Assembly (NCBI GenBank): GCA_009392095.1 | Contig: VFHF01000304.1 | Coordinates: 1-6,021, forward strand | Reading direction: 5' to 3' | DNA length: 6,021 nt | Source: SAR202 cluster bacterium | GTDB lineage: Bacteria > Chloroflexota > Dehalococcoidia > Lucifugimonadales > UBA3495 | Shown here: positions 1 to 5,688 of the stretch, in pieces | Numbering within the stretch: position 1 is the stretch's first letter | Layout: each line of letters starts with the position of its first letter | Made by a program: the position numbers and the translations under genes | Notes under the pieces: generated by a model | What the model saw: only the letters and a program-made list of their open reading frames with translations | Databases searched by the model: none | What the model was told of the DNA's origin: nothing

Positions 1-243
1 GTAATACCGGGCCTGCTTCCATCATATTGAAACCACGCTGACGGCCGGCCGGACTAACTTCAACAGTGTGGCCAACATGGTGGTTTTCCTAACAAACATG
101 GACAACTGGGAAAAGTTCAACGAAGTTTTCCGGGAGTTCGTGCCCAACCCACCCTGCCGGCGGTGATCGGTACGACGGGCTTGGCCCGACCGTCAATAGT
201 TATAGAGATAGTCGATTGTTTCGCTTACCGGGTGCCCGAATAA
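1..243 (+). pseudogene. RidA/YjgF-family protein, 3' part, interrupted by a nonsense codon and a frameshift
   Basis: RidA-family proteins are small trimeric enamine/imine deaminases. Only the C-terminal half lies in the window. Frame 2 from base 5 reads YRACFHHIETTL, then NMVVFLTNMDNWEKFNEVFR and VPNPPCRR before TGA at 164-166. This matches the central helix and the 'VFLTDMDDFAAVNEVYREFF..NPPAR' block of the family. Homology resumes in frame 1 from base 160 as AVIGTTGLARPSIVIEIVDC and runs to TAA at 241-243, which is the usual RidA C-terminus. Loss of one G in the CCGGCGG run near 158-163 explains the shift. In addition, frame 2 has TAA at 2-4 where a Gln (CAA, as in 'AQYR') would be expected, and an Arg sits where the family usually has Gly ('TAGRTNF'). 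The lesions are not TGA, so recoding does not explain them. Either the gene is a decaying pseudogene or the assembly has errors here. Confidence 0.72.
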
Positions 244-286
244 AGGTGGCACCTGATCAACGATTTGCAGAAAGACGGAGGAAGAG

Positions 287-724
287 ATGGCAAACCTGAC
301 ATTGGCCTACAAAGCAAGGGCCTACAGCACCGGCACTCTAGGCAGGGCTATATGCAATGCCCGCACCCATCACTTTGTGGCCGACGATGCCGGCGGAGAG
401 GAGTTGGGCGCTGGGGAATTCTTCTTCTCTGGCATCACCGCCTGCGCCGTGAACATGGTCGAGCGGTTGGCCAACAATGACGACATCGCATTGGACTGGA
501 TGGACGTTGGCGTAGAGTCGTACCGAGACGCGGACGCCAATCACGGCGACCTGTCCCTCTATGATGCCATCCGGATCAAGTTTGAGATGTGGGGCGTCGA
601 TGACGAAGACGCCCACAATCTGGTCGAAATCTGGAAGAAGCGTTGACCCCTCTATGGTTCGGTCGCCGTGGCGACCCCTGATACCACCGTGGAGTTGGTT
701 TACCACACGGAGAAACACCGGTAG
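287..724 (+). CDS. OsmC-family peroxidase-like protein with selenocysteine (TGA 644-646 read as Sec)
   Basis: OsmC/Ohr proteins are cytosolic homodimeric thiol peroxidases that reduce organic hydroperoxides with a pair of cysteines. The product starts MANLTLAYKARAY and carries ARTHHFVADD (25-34) and the core helix FFFSGITACAVNMVERLA with Cys53 as the first family cysteine. The second family cysteine lies in a motif like 'KRRCPLYGSV'. Here the reading is VEIWKKR-TGA-PLYGSVAVATPDTTVELVYH, so TGA replaces exactly that Cys (residue 120). The frame stays open to TAG at 722-724, giving 145 aa, the usual family length; stopping at TGA would remove the second redox residue and the last beta strand. 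A strong GGAGGA (277-282) precedes the ATG by 4 nt. A stem-loop follows the TGA. OsmC-like selenoproteins are known from bacterial surveys. Inference: a Cys53/Sec120 redox pair. Alternative: a premature stop mutation. Confidence 0.82.
655..686 (+). promoter_or_regulatory. Candidate bacterial SECIS element in the OsmC-like gene
   Basis: Downstream of TGA 644-646, bases 661-667 (GGTCGCC) and 670-676 (GGCGACC) are perfectly complementary. With the innermost pair open, the loop is CGTG at 667-670. A lower helix, TGGT 655-658 with ACCA 683-686, can form below an internal loop. The apical loop begins about 20 nt after the TGA and contains GU, within the spacing and loop rules described for bacterial SECIS elements bound by SelB. 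The element lies inside the coding sequence, as bacterial SECIS elements do. Structure was paired by eye, not folded computationally. Confidence 0.62.
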
Positions 725-798
725 ATACTGAAAACCCAGAGGCCAAACCGGCCTAATCATTAACTTAACGGCTACAAGTTGTCAGCCGGGGACGATAT

Positions 799-1734
799 AT
801 GCGCATCTGCTCTTTCTTGCCCAGCGCCACCGAGATGGTCTATGACCTAGGTCTACAAGACCAACTCTACGGTGTTACTCACGAGTGTGACTACCCTCCG
901 GAGGCGCGTGACAAGCCCCATGTGGTCCACAGCGTTTTCGAAGGAACAGAGCCCACCAGCGGTGAGATCAGCAGGGTGATCGCAGAGCGTTTGGCCCAGG
1001 GGCTTGGGATCTATGATATCGACACCAAACTGCTGCAAGAGGCTGAGCCGGACTTGCTGATAACACAAGCCATCTGCGAGGTTTGAGCCATCTCATCTCG
1101 GCAGGTTGCCGAGGTAAGCGTGGGGTTGGCGAAAGAGCCCGAGGTGTTGTCATTGGACCCGCTGCATATCGCGGACGTTGTTGAAGACCTGAACCGCATC
1201 GGCCGGGCGACAGGCACTGAAGCCAAGGCCGCGGAGATCACTGAGGGGCTCACGGCGCGCATAGAGGCGGTAGCCGAGCGCGCAAAGGACGTGGACAAAC
1301 AACCGAGCGTGCTTCACGTTGAGTGGGCAGACCCGGTGATGTGTGGCGGCCATTGGGTGCCGGAGATGGTTGATCTGGCCGGCGGAACGAATAGTTTCGG
1401 CGACAAAGACACCGGGACGTTGAAGCTGGATTGGGACGAAGTAGTGGCCAGCCAGCCGGAGGTCATCATCATGATGCAATGCGGTTTCGACGTGAAGCGT
1501 GCACTGGAAGACATGCCGATAATGACTGCCAAGGATGGCTGGGCATCGCTACCCGCCGTGAAGAACAACCGGGTTTACGTCATCGATGCCGGCGCCTACA
1601 CCAGCCGCTCTGGCCCCAGGTTGGTGACTGGGCTGGAAATCATGGCGGAGATGATACATCCGGAGATTTTCTCGGGAATGATTCCCGAGGCGGCTGCGCT
1701 ACGGCTCTTTGGAGATCTGACCAAGACTGGTTAG
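799..1734 (+). CDS. BtuF-like cobalamin/corrinoid-binding protein with in-frame TGA at a conserved Cys (candidate selenoprotein)
   Basis: The product belongs to the helical-backbone metal-receptor superfamily (BtuF/FhuD type) that binds corrinoids or other metal chelates. The N-terminus MRICSFLPSATEMVYDLGL and GVTHECDYPPEARDKP (25-40) are hallmarks of the cobalamin-binding branch, and CGGHWVPEMVDLAGG (182-196) marks the second lobe. There is no signal peptide or lipobox, as in the cytosolic-looking members of the branch. TGA at 1084-1086 is residue 96 in TQAICEV-TGA-AISSRQVAEV; relatives read 'CEVCAVS', so TGA replaces the second Cys and makes a CxxU motif with Cys93. Homology continues in the same frame for 215 residues to TAG at 1732-1734 (311 aa, normal length). 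A SECIS-like hairpin follows the TGA. The ATG has only a weak GGGGA upstream. Alternatives: a nonsense pseudogene, or two separate ORFs, which is unlikely because neither half is a complete domain. The gene lies 74 nt after the OsmC-like gene. Confidence 0.78.
1095..1115 (+). promoter_or_regulatory. Candidate bacterial SECIS element in the BtuF-like gene
   Basis: Bases 1097-1103 (CTCGGCA) pair perfectly with 1107-1113 (TGCCGAG) around a GGT loop (1104-1106). A U-G and an A-U pair extend the stem to nine pairs (1095-1115). Seventeen nucleotides separate the TGA at 1084-1086 from the loop. The apex GCAGGT is the same as the apex of the E. coli fdhF SECIS as I remember it, where the loop G and U contact SelB; the bulged U of the E. 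coli element is not obvious here. The hairpin lies at the spacing expected for Sec insertion and is hard to explain otherwise. Confidence 0.66.
1671..1689. repeat. Perfect 9-bp inverted repeat in the 3' end of the BtuF-like gene
   Basis: CTCGGGAAT (1671-1679) and ATTCCCGAG (1681-1689) are perfect reverse complements around a single G. The hairpin lies about 50 nt beyond the stop of the convergent LON-domain gene. Neither strand has a T-run after it, so it is not a classical intrinsic terminator, although it could serve as a 3'-end stabilising hairpin for the minus-strand transcript. It may also be a coincidence of codon choice. Confidence 0.4.
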
Positions 1735-1739
1735 GTTCG

Positions 1740-2411
1740 CTAATTCAGGCGGTTTCCCTGGAAGGGGTTCTGTTTCGTGATCTGCTCTCGTAGAGTTTCG
1801 TTGCCTTGTTTCAACAGTGGGATAAGGTCAAACAGCCGGGTTGCCGCCGTTTCCGTGACCAACAGGCTTTGGCGCAGGTGCGGCTCCAAGTTTAGATTGC
1901 CGGCGATGGCGTAAGAAAGCTCAATAGGGTCTTCCGGTATCTCGACCCGCGAGGTATAACCCCCGGTCAGAGCCGTTAGGTTCTTCACCAGGTTTATGTA
2001 TTCGTCGTTGATCTGGGGAATGAGCTCGGCACAGCCTTCACCTTCCAGCTCCACCAAGAACCTCACACGTCCGACGACATGGGGCACCCTCTGGATGATC
2101 TCTTCAATCTCGAACCGTCGCTCGCCCTTGGTCACGATGTTCATGCGCCCCTGGTCCAGGATCTCGGAGCGGAGAATACGGGTCGAGGTTCCGATGCGCT
2201 CAGGGTCTGCCGGAGCGCCAACCTCCAATCCCTCTTTGATCAGGACCACCCCAAAGGGAACATCCTGCTCCAGGCACTCCCCAATCATGTCCTTGTACCT
2301 TTCTTCAAAGATATGTAGAGGCAGTTCCATGCCTGGGAATAAGACCAGGTTCAATGGAAAAAGAGCTAGTCTGGTGAGCCCGTCTGGGGACTCTTCGTGA
2401 GGCTGAGCCAT
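1740..2411 (-). CDS. LON substrate-binding-domain protein (stand-alone Lon N-terminal domain, PF02190 type)
   Basis: The 223-aa product is a stand-alone version of the N-terminal domain of ATP-dependent Lon protease. It lacks the AAA+ and Ser-Lys protease domains, so it is not itself a Lon protease. The diagnostic stretch is LALFPLNLVLFPGMELPLHI (15-34) followed by FEERYKDMIGECL, then PFGVVLIKEG (52-61), IGTSTRI (73-79, the usual 'vGt.ari') and the KGERRFEI strand (95-102). The remaining C-terminal half is helical. The biochemical role of such proteins in bacteria is poorly defined; peptide or substrate binding is the usual guess. The ATG start places the family motif close to the N-terminus, as in homologues, and no Shine-Dalgarno sequence is visible before it. 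The stop codon is TAG. The gene converges on the BtuF-like gene with 5 nt between stops, and it lies 52 nt downstream of the HNH gene. Confidence 0.88.
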   Translation of the reverse strand: MAQPHEESPDGLTRLALFPLNLVLFPGMELPLHIFEERYKDMIGECLEQDVPFGVVLIKEGLEVGAPADPERIGTSTRILRSEILDQGRMNIVTKGERRFEIEEIIQRVPHVVGRVRFLVELEGEGCAELIPQINDEYINLVKNLTALTGGYTSRVEIPEDPIELSYAIAGNLNLEPHLRQSLLVTETAATRLFDLIPLLKQGNETLREQITKQNPFQGNRLN

Positions 2412-2420
2412 AACAACCGG

Positions 2421-2450
2421 AGTATATTACCCGGCCCGTTGGCAGCACAA
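2421..2450 (-). promoter_or_regulatory. Possible promoter of the LON-domain gene, close enough for a leaderless mRNA
   Basis: Reading the minus strand, TTGTGC (2450-2445) and TATACT (2426-2421) are separated by 18 nt. The -10 box matches the sigma70 consensus at five of six positions; the -35 box is poor. Only 9 nt separate the -10 box from the ATG at 2411, so a transcript would start at or within a few bases of the start codon. The absence of a Shine-Dalgarno sequence before this ATG agrees with that reading. Confidence 0.35.
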
Positions 2451-2463
2451 GGAGGAAGAGCGT

Positions 2464-2793
2464 CTAACGGCGGTTCTTTGCCCGCCTAACCCGGAAGCTC
2501 GTTGGCCCCTTTTGATGCCGTGCCCACCTCAAGTAATCTGAGAATTCCGGATTGGCCCGCAGCGTACTTATGGAATTCAATTCTTTGGCCAAGGTGGACT
2601 CGGAAAACATGGCGTGGAGCTGCCGGTGGCAGGTGGGACAGAGCTTGACTTGCGGACCGAATCTGCCGCCTCGGGATCGAGGAACAAGGTGATGGGAGGT
2701 GAAGCGTAGGGACTCTCTCTTGCAGAGTTCGCAGACCGGAGTTTCAACTGCGAGGCGAGGAGGCGTGATCTCCGGCAAAGTGTGCCGCTTCAA
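2464..2793 (-). CDS. Small HNH endonuclease-family protein
   Basis: The 109-aa product contains one HNH (beta-beta-alpha-metal) nuclease module: a CELC zinc knuckle (Cys21, Cys24), the catalytic strand FTSHHLVPRSRGG (31-43) with His34/His35, and LCPTCHRQLH (51-60) giving Cys52, Cys55, His56 and His60. The two CxxC pairs should bind a structural zinc, while the His residues coordinate the catalytic divalent metal. Stand-alone HNH proteins of this size nick or cut DNA, but the substrate cannot be told from sequence. The tail RVRRAKNRR is strongly basic and could contact nucleic acid. The start is TTG at 2793, 4 nt after the stop of the 160-aa gene, with GGAGAAG (2810-2804) about 10 nt upstream inside that gene, so the two are probably translationally coupled. 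No intein, intron or phage context is visible. The stop codon is TAG. Confidence 0.85.
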   Translation of the reverse strand: MKRHTLPEITPPRLAVETPVCELCKRESLRFTSHHLVPRSRGGRFGPQVKLCPTCHRQLHAMFSESTLAKELNSISTLRANPEFSDYLRWARHQKGPTSFRVRRAKNRR

Positions 2794-2797
2794 GATG

Positions 2798-3280
2798 TTA
2801 GGTCTTCTCCGGCACTTCCAGGAAGCGCCAGCCGGGAAGGTCGACCTGCCAATCGTCGTCCTCCCAGAGCATGGGTAGAATCAGCCCGTTCATAGCTCGG
2901 CCGTGTTCGACCTCGGTAGTGTCATCCCGCATGCCGAATGGCAGAAAAGCGAAGGCATGCACGTCGTCCAGATAGCTGGTGGGCGAGATGCCGAGGTCCG
3001 TCAGGTCCTCCAAGGGCCAGAGACTCAGCACCGTACTCCGGAAGTCGGCCAGCATGGCGGCCCGCATGGGATGGTCTTCGTTATATCCGGCCCGGTAGGC
3101 GTCTTGCATGTTGATCTGGTTGCGAGTTGCCCAGACCCCCATACGCATGCCGCGGGTCTCCTTGGACAGCATGGACCATGCCAGATCCATATCGCCGTCT
3201 CTAACGGCCTCTGCAAAGACGCCGGCCCGGCCACCGCAGTCGTCGGGGAAGGGGCTTCTTTTTTCGCCGGGAATGCGCAT
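2798..3280 (-). CDS. Conserved-looking hypothetical protein, 160 aa
   Basis: I do not recognise this family. The product is soluble and acidic, with no signal peptide or membrane segment. Residues about 19-40 (GVFAEAVRDGDMDLAWSML) resemble the first helix of small NTF2-like or SnoaL-like proteins, where 'ai..gD.e.aw.ll' is common, and the end (WQVDLPGWRFLEVP) looks like the final strand of such a fold. This is a resemblance only. The region between them is rich in Met, Trp and Asp. The ATG at 3280 has no convincing Shine-Dalgarno sequence, so the true start could be slightly downstream; the first 18 residues (RIPGEKRSPFPDDCGG) look disordered. It lies 26 nt after the transpeptidase-family gene and 4 nt before the HNH gene on the same strand, so co-transcription is likely. 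The stop codon is TAA. Confidence 0.72.
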   Translation of the reverse strand: MRIPGEKRSPFPDDCGGRAGVFAEAVRDGDMDLAWSMLSKETRGMRMGVWATRNQINMQDAYRAGYNEDHPMRAAMLADFRSTVLSLWPLEDLTDLGISPTSYLDDVHAFAFLPFGMRDDTTEVEHGRAMNGLILPMLWEDDDWQVDLPGWRFLEVPEKT

Positions 3281-3306
3281 CTATCGTCAATCGTCCGTAA
3301 TTATTG

Positions 3307-5025
3307 TTACCAGCCGACGGTGTAGCCGTCCCGCCTTGGGTCAGCGGCTCCGTGGAGGGCACCGGTTTCCGAGTCCACCTGAATCATCATCTCGCTGCCC
3401 TGGGCGCCCCAATCGGTCATCATATTCAGTTGATGGCCCCGGCTTTCCAGTTCCTGGCGGATTTCCGCTCCGAACCTAGACTCCATGTGCAACAGATTAT
3501 CACAGACGTGGGGCACGTTAGACTCGGTGGGGCTGTGGGAATTGCGCCACCGAGGGGCTTCCACCGCCTCAGATACGGTCATACCGAAGTCGATTAGATG
3601 GGTGATCACCTGCATGTTGGTCTGTACCTGGGTGTCGGCGCCCGGTGTGCCGCAGACGAGCATCAAGTTGCCATCGCCGGCGGCTTTCCCCATGGACGCT
3701 GGACCGTCGCCGTTGAAGACCATCACAGGGTTCATGGTGTGGCGGACCCGCTTGCCGGGCTGGAGGCAGTCCACGTGGCCCGGGTCTAGATGCCAATAGG
3801 TCATCCGGTTATTGAGCAGGATCCCTGTGTTTCCGGCGACGAGGCTGGAACCCAAGGAGCTTTGTATGCTCTGGAGTAGGGACACCGCATTGCCCCAACG
3901 GTCGACGATCACGAAACAGGTGGTGTCTTCTTCTTTTATGGCGCCAGCCGCCACTTTGCCTGCCCCGCCGGAGCCGCCTTGGAAGACCCAGGGATCTCCG
4001 TGGGTAGGGTCGGATGCTCGGTCTGGATCGATGAGTTTGGCCCGTTCCTTGGCGTACTCCTTAGAGATCAGGCCCAGCGTGGGAACATCAGTGTGGTCCG
4101 GGTCGGCCATGTAGGCTTCACGGTCGATGAATGCCAGTTTCTTGGCTTCCACCATCATGTGGATGCTTTCGGCGGTGCTGCAGCCCAATGACTTCAGATC
4201 GAATTGCTCCACCATGTTTAGCTCTTGCAGCAGGATATGCCCGCTGGAGTTGGGCGGGGCCTCGTAGACTGAGTGGCCGTTATAGGAGGTGGAGATGGGT
4301 TCTTCCCACCGGGAACGGCAATCGGCCAGGTCTTTCATGGATAGCAATCCGCCCTGCTCTTGGCTGAACTTGACGATAGCCTCGGCGATCTCGCCCTGGT
4401 AGAAGGCATCCCGGCCGCCGTCGGCGATGGCTTGAAAAGTCTTTGCCAGGTCTCTTTGGCGAATCACATCTCCTGGCTTTGGAGCTTTGCCACCTGGAGC
4501 GAAGATCGCCTGGGATGTTGGAAACTCTTGGACAAGACGGTCGCCGGCGATGACCCTTGATAGCACGTGGGACACCGGGAAACCGTTATCCGCCAAGTCG
4601 ATGGCGGCGGCGAAAAGCTCAGACAATCTTAGTGTGGCGTATTTCTCGTGGGCTGCCAGCCACCCGTCCACAAGGCCGGGTACCGACACCGATAAGATGC
4701 CTTTCTGGGGGATACCGGTCGCCTGATACGTTGCTAAGTCGGTGGCATAAGGGGCGGCGCCGGTGGCGTTGCAAACGTCTACCTTATTCTGCGCTCTGTT
4801 GTAAATCATGATGTAGCCGTCGCCGCCAACGCCCGACATATTGGGCTCTACCACATTCAAGGCTGCAGCCGTGGCGATGGCGGCGTCCATGGCGTTCCCA
4901 CCTTTTTGCAGGATCGCCATACCGGCTTGGGCGGCCAAAGGATGTCCGGCGGAAACCATACCGTTTCGTCCCATGATCACAGGCCGGTTGGACTCGAAGT
5001 TAATGCCGTGGGGTGACTGCACCAT
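3307..5025 (-). CDS. Gamma-glutamyltranspeptidase-family N-terminal-nucleophile hydrolase
   Basis: The 572-aa product spans the whole GGT fold. GMVSAGHPLAAQAGMAILQK and GGNAMDAAIATAAALNVVEP lead into MSGVGGDGYIMIYN near the N-terminus. PPNSSGHILLQELNM lies in the large subunit. EEDTTCFVIVDRWGNAVSLL holds the autoprocessing site: cleavage before Thr368 should yield the small subunit with Thr368 as nucleophile. CGTPGADTQVQTNMQVI follows near the C-terminus. Classical GGTs have an Arg in a 'D.RE.AP' motif that holds the substrate alpha-carboxylate (Arg114 in E. coli). Here that site reads CNATGAAP, without the Arg, so glutathione may not be the substrate; YwrD-like or acylase-like members differ in the same way. 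No signal peptide is present, suggesting a cytosolic enzyme. I chose ATG at 5025 over TTG at 5040 because GGAG lies 6 nt upstream of it. The stop codon is TAA. Confidence 0.92.
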   Translation of the reverse strand: MVQSPHGINFESNRPVIMGRNGMVSAGHPLAAQAGMAILQKGGNAMDAAIATAAALNVVEPNMSGVGGDGYIMIYNRAQNKVDVCNATGAAPYATDLATYQATGIPQKGILSVSVPGLVDGWLAAHEKYATLRLSELFAAAIDLADNGFPVSHVLSRVIAGDRLVQEFPTSQAIFAPGGKAPKPGDVIRQRDLAKTFQAIADGGRDAFYQGEIAEAIVKFSQEQGGLLSMKDLADCRSRWEEPISTSYNGHSVYEAPPNSSGHILLQELNMVEQFDLKSLGCSTAESIHMMVEAKKLAFIDREAYMADPDHTDVPTLGLISKEYAKERAKLIDPDRASDPTHGDPWVFQGGSGGAGKVAAGAIKEEDTTCFVIVDRWGNAVSLLQSIQSSLGSSLVAGNTGILLNNRMTYWHLDPGHVDCLQPGKRVRHTMNPVMVFNGDGPASMGKAAGDGNLMLVCGTPGADTQVQTNMQVITHLIDFGMTVSEAVEAPRWRNSHSPTESNVPHVCDNLLHMESRFGAEIRQELESRGHQLNMMTDWGAQGSEMMIQVDSETGALHGAADPRRDGYTVGW

Positions 5026-5031
5026 GTTTGT

Positions 5032-5035
5032 CTCC
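5032..5035 (-). promoter_or_regulatory. Ribosome binding site fixing the start of the transpeptidase-family gene
   Basis: GGAG on the minus strand lies 6 nt before the ATG at 5025. It falls within the five codons that would be added by a TTG start at 5040, so the ATG start is preferred. Confidence 0.7.
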
Positions 5036-5099
5036 AGCAAGATTCCCTTGGCGTAGCGGAGGGGAAAATGAATTCCTGTCGTTGCCCCTTCAGACTGGG

Positions 5100-5128
5100 A
5101 TTATGCTGCGGGGATTACCGAGCGTCAA
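5100..5128 (-). promoter_or_regulatory. Sigma70-type promoter for the transpeptidase-family operon
   Basis: On the minus strand TTGACG (5128-5123) and CATAAT (5105-5100) each match the sigma70 consensus at five of six positions and are spaced by exactly 17 nt. Transcription would start near 5093, giving a leader of roughly 65-70 nt before the ATG at 5025. The promoter sits just past the terminator of the HesB-like gene, so the two units are insulated from each other. Confidence 0.68.
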
Positions 5129-5161
5129 GAAAATCTTTACGACTCCGGTCGACTACCTAAT

Positions 5162-5196
5162 CAAAAAAATGGGCCTCAGTTAACTGAGGCCCATTT
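5162..5196 (-). terminator. Intrinsic terminator of the HesB-like gene
   Basis: Bases 5171-5181 and 5182-5192 form a perfect palindrome (GGGCCTCAGTT / AACTGAGGCCC), extended by A-T pairs to 15-bp arms (5167-5196). On the minus strand the hairpin is followed by a run of seven T (complement of 5169-5163). It starts 22 nt after the HesB-like stop codon. The plus strand has only a short ATTTGATT after the stem, so termination in that direction would be weaker. Confidence 0.9.
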
Positions 5197-5218
5197 GATT
5201 AACTATGTTGGATTTGGC

Positions 5219-5617
5219 TTAGTGACCGCCGCAGCCACCGCCGCCGCAACCGCAGCCACCGCCGCCGCCGCCGCAACCACCACCGCCGCCGCTGCCACAC
5301 CCGCAACCGCTTCCGCAGCCGCCGGCACTGGAGAACATGGGGTTGTTGATTACAAACCCAACCTGTCCACCCAGGTTCTCGACGTAATCAATGGTTGCCT
5401 CTTCCAAGAAGGGGGCGCTGTCTGAGTCCATGAGGAACTTGACTCCGTCCATAGCGAGTACGGTGTCGTCCGCTTGAGATTCGTTTTCCATGGTCAGCAT
5501 GTATTGAAGGCCACCTGTCTCGGCAGGTATCGCGACTACCCGCAGCGACCCGCTAGCTTCACCCTGTTCTTCCATAACTTCCTTGAGTTTCTCGATGGCG
5601 AGGGTCGTAACTTCCAT
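5219..5617 (-). CDS. HesB/IscA-like protein with Cys/Gly-rich C-terminal tail
   Basis: A-type carriers of this family bind and deliver Fe-S clusters through three cysteines, one in 'GGCSG.xY' and two in a C-terminal 'CGCG'. The 132-aa product starts MEVTTLAIEKLKEVMEEQGE, continues with VVAIPAETGGLQYMLTMENE and VKFLMDSDSAPFLEEATIDY, and has NLGGQVGFVINNPMF before the C-terminal motif. The first family cysteine is a Thr (ETGGLQY), so a canonical three-Cys site is not possible. The C-terminal CGCG is instead expanded into a tail of seven Cys spaced by Gly and ending in GGH (from about residue 98). This may bind metal or a cluster differently. The start at 5617 is preferred over a longer frame reaching 5698 because GGAG lies 8 nt upstream and family homology begins there. 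The stop codon is TAA, followed by a strong terminator. Confidence 0.85.
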   Translation of the reverse strand: MEVTTLAIEKLKEVMEEQGEASGSLRVVAIPAETGGLQYMLTMENESQADDTVLAMDGVKFLMDSDSAPFLEEATIDYVENLGGQVGFVINNPMFSSAGGCGSGCGCGSGGGGGCGGGGGGCGCGGGGCGGH

Positions 5618-5625
5618 TGCCTGTT

Positions 5626-5629
5626 CTCC
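5626..5629 (-). promoter_or_regulatory. Ribosome binding site fixing the start of the HesB-like gene
   Basis: AAGGAGAA on the minus strand, with its GGAG core here, lies 8 nt before the ATG at 5617. It falls inside the 27-codon upstream extension, which has no family homology, so the extension is unlikely to be translated. Confidence 0.75.
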
Positions 5630-5688
5630 TTGGGAGACTGTCTCGGGAAGATTTTTCGACGGTAACAACCGCAAAAATGTATGAATCA

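Noticed and set aside
164..166. TGA in the RidA remnant as a third selenocysteine codon
   Set aside because: It follows CRR, where the family has no Cys, and the codons after it in that frame are nonsense with further stops. Homology instead resumes in frame 1, so it is a frameshift product.
181..206. TTGGCC / TATAGA as a promoter for the OsmC-like gene
   Set aside because: The spacing is only 14 nt, too short for a sigma70 promoter, and the -35 box is poor.
740..754. Hairpin AGGCC-AAACC-GGCCT between the OsmC-like and BtuF-like genes as a terminator
   Set aside because: It has only five pairs and no T-run follows; at most it is a weak intercistronic hairpin.
338..760. 140-codon minus-strand frame opposite the OsmC-like gene
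   Set aside because: It is the antisense shadow of a gene with clear family motifs and contains no recognisable domain.
1120..1734. A separate gene starting at GTG 1120
   Set aside because: It is in the same frame as 799-1083 and the two together make one complete BtuF-like fold. There is no Shine-Dalgarno sequence at 1120, and homology runs unbroken across 1087-1119.
5260..5320. GCC/GCA-rich stretch as a CRISPR or tandem repeat array
   Set aside because: It is a codon-level low-complexity tract encoding the Gly/Cys tail, without regular repeat-spacer structure.
5195..5425. Ala/Thr-rich plus-strand frame at the right end
   Set aside because: It is the antisense reading of the Gly/Cys tail of the HesB-like gene, where GCC and GCA repeats give runs of Ala.
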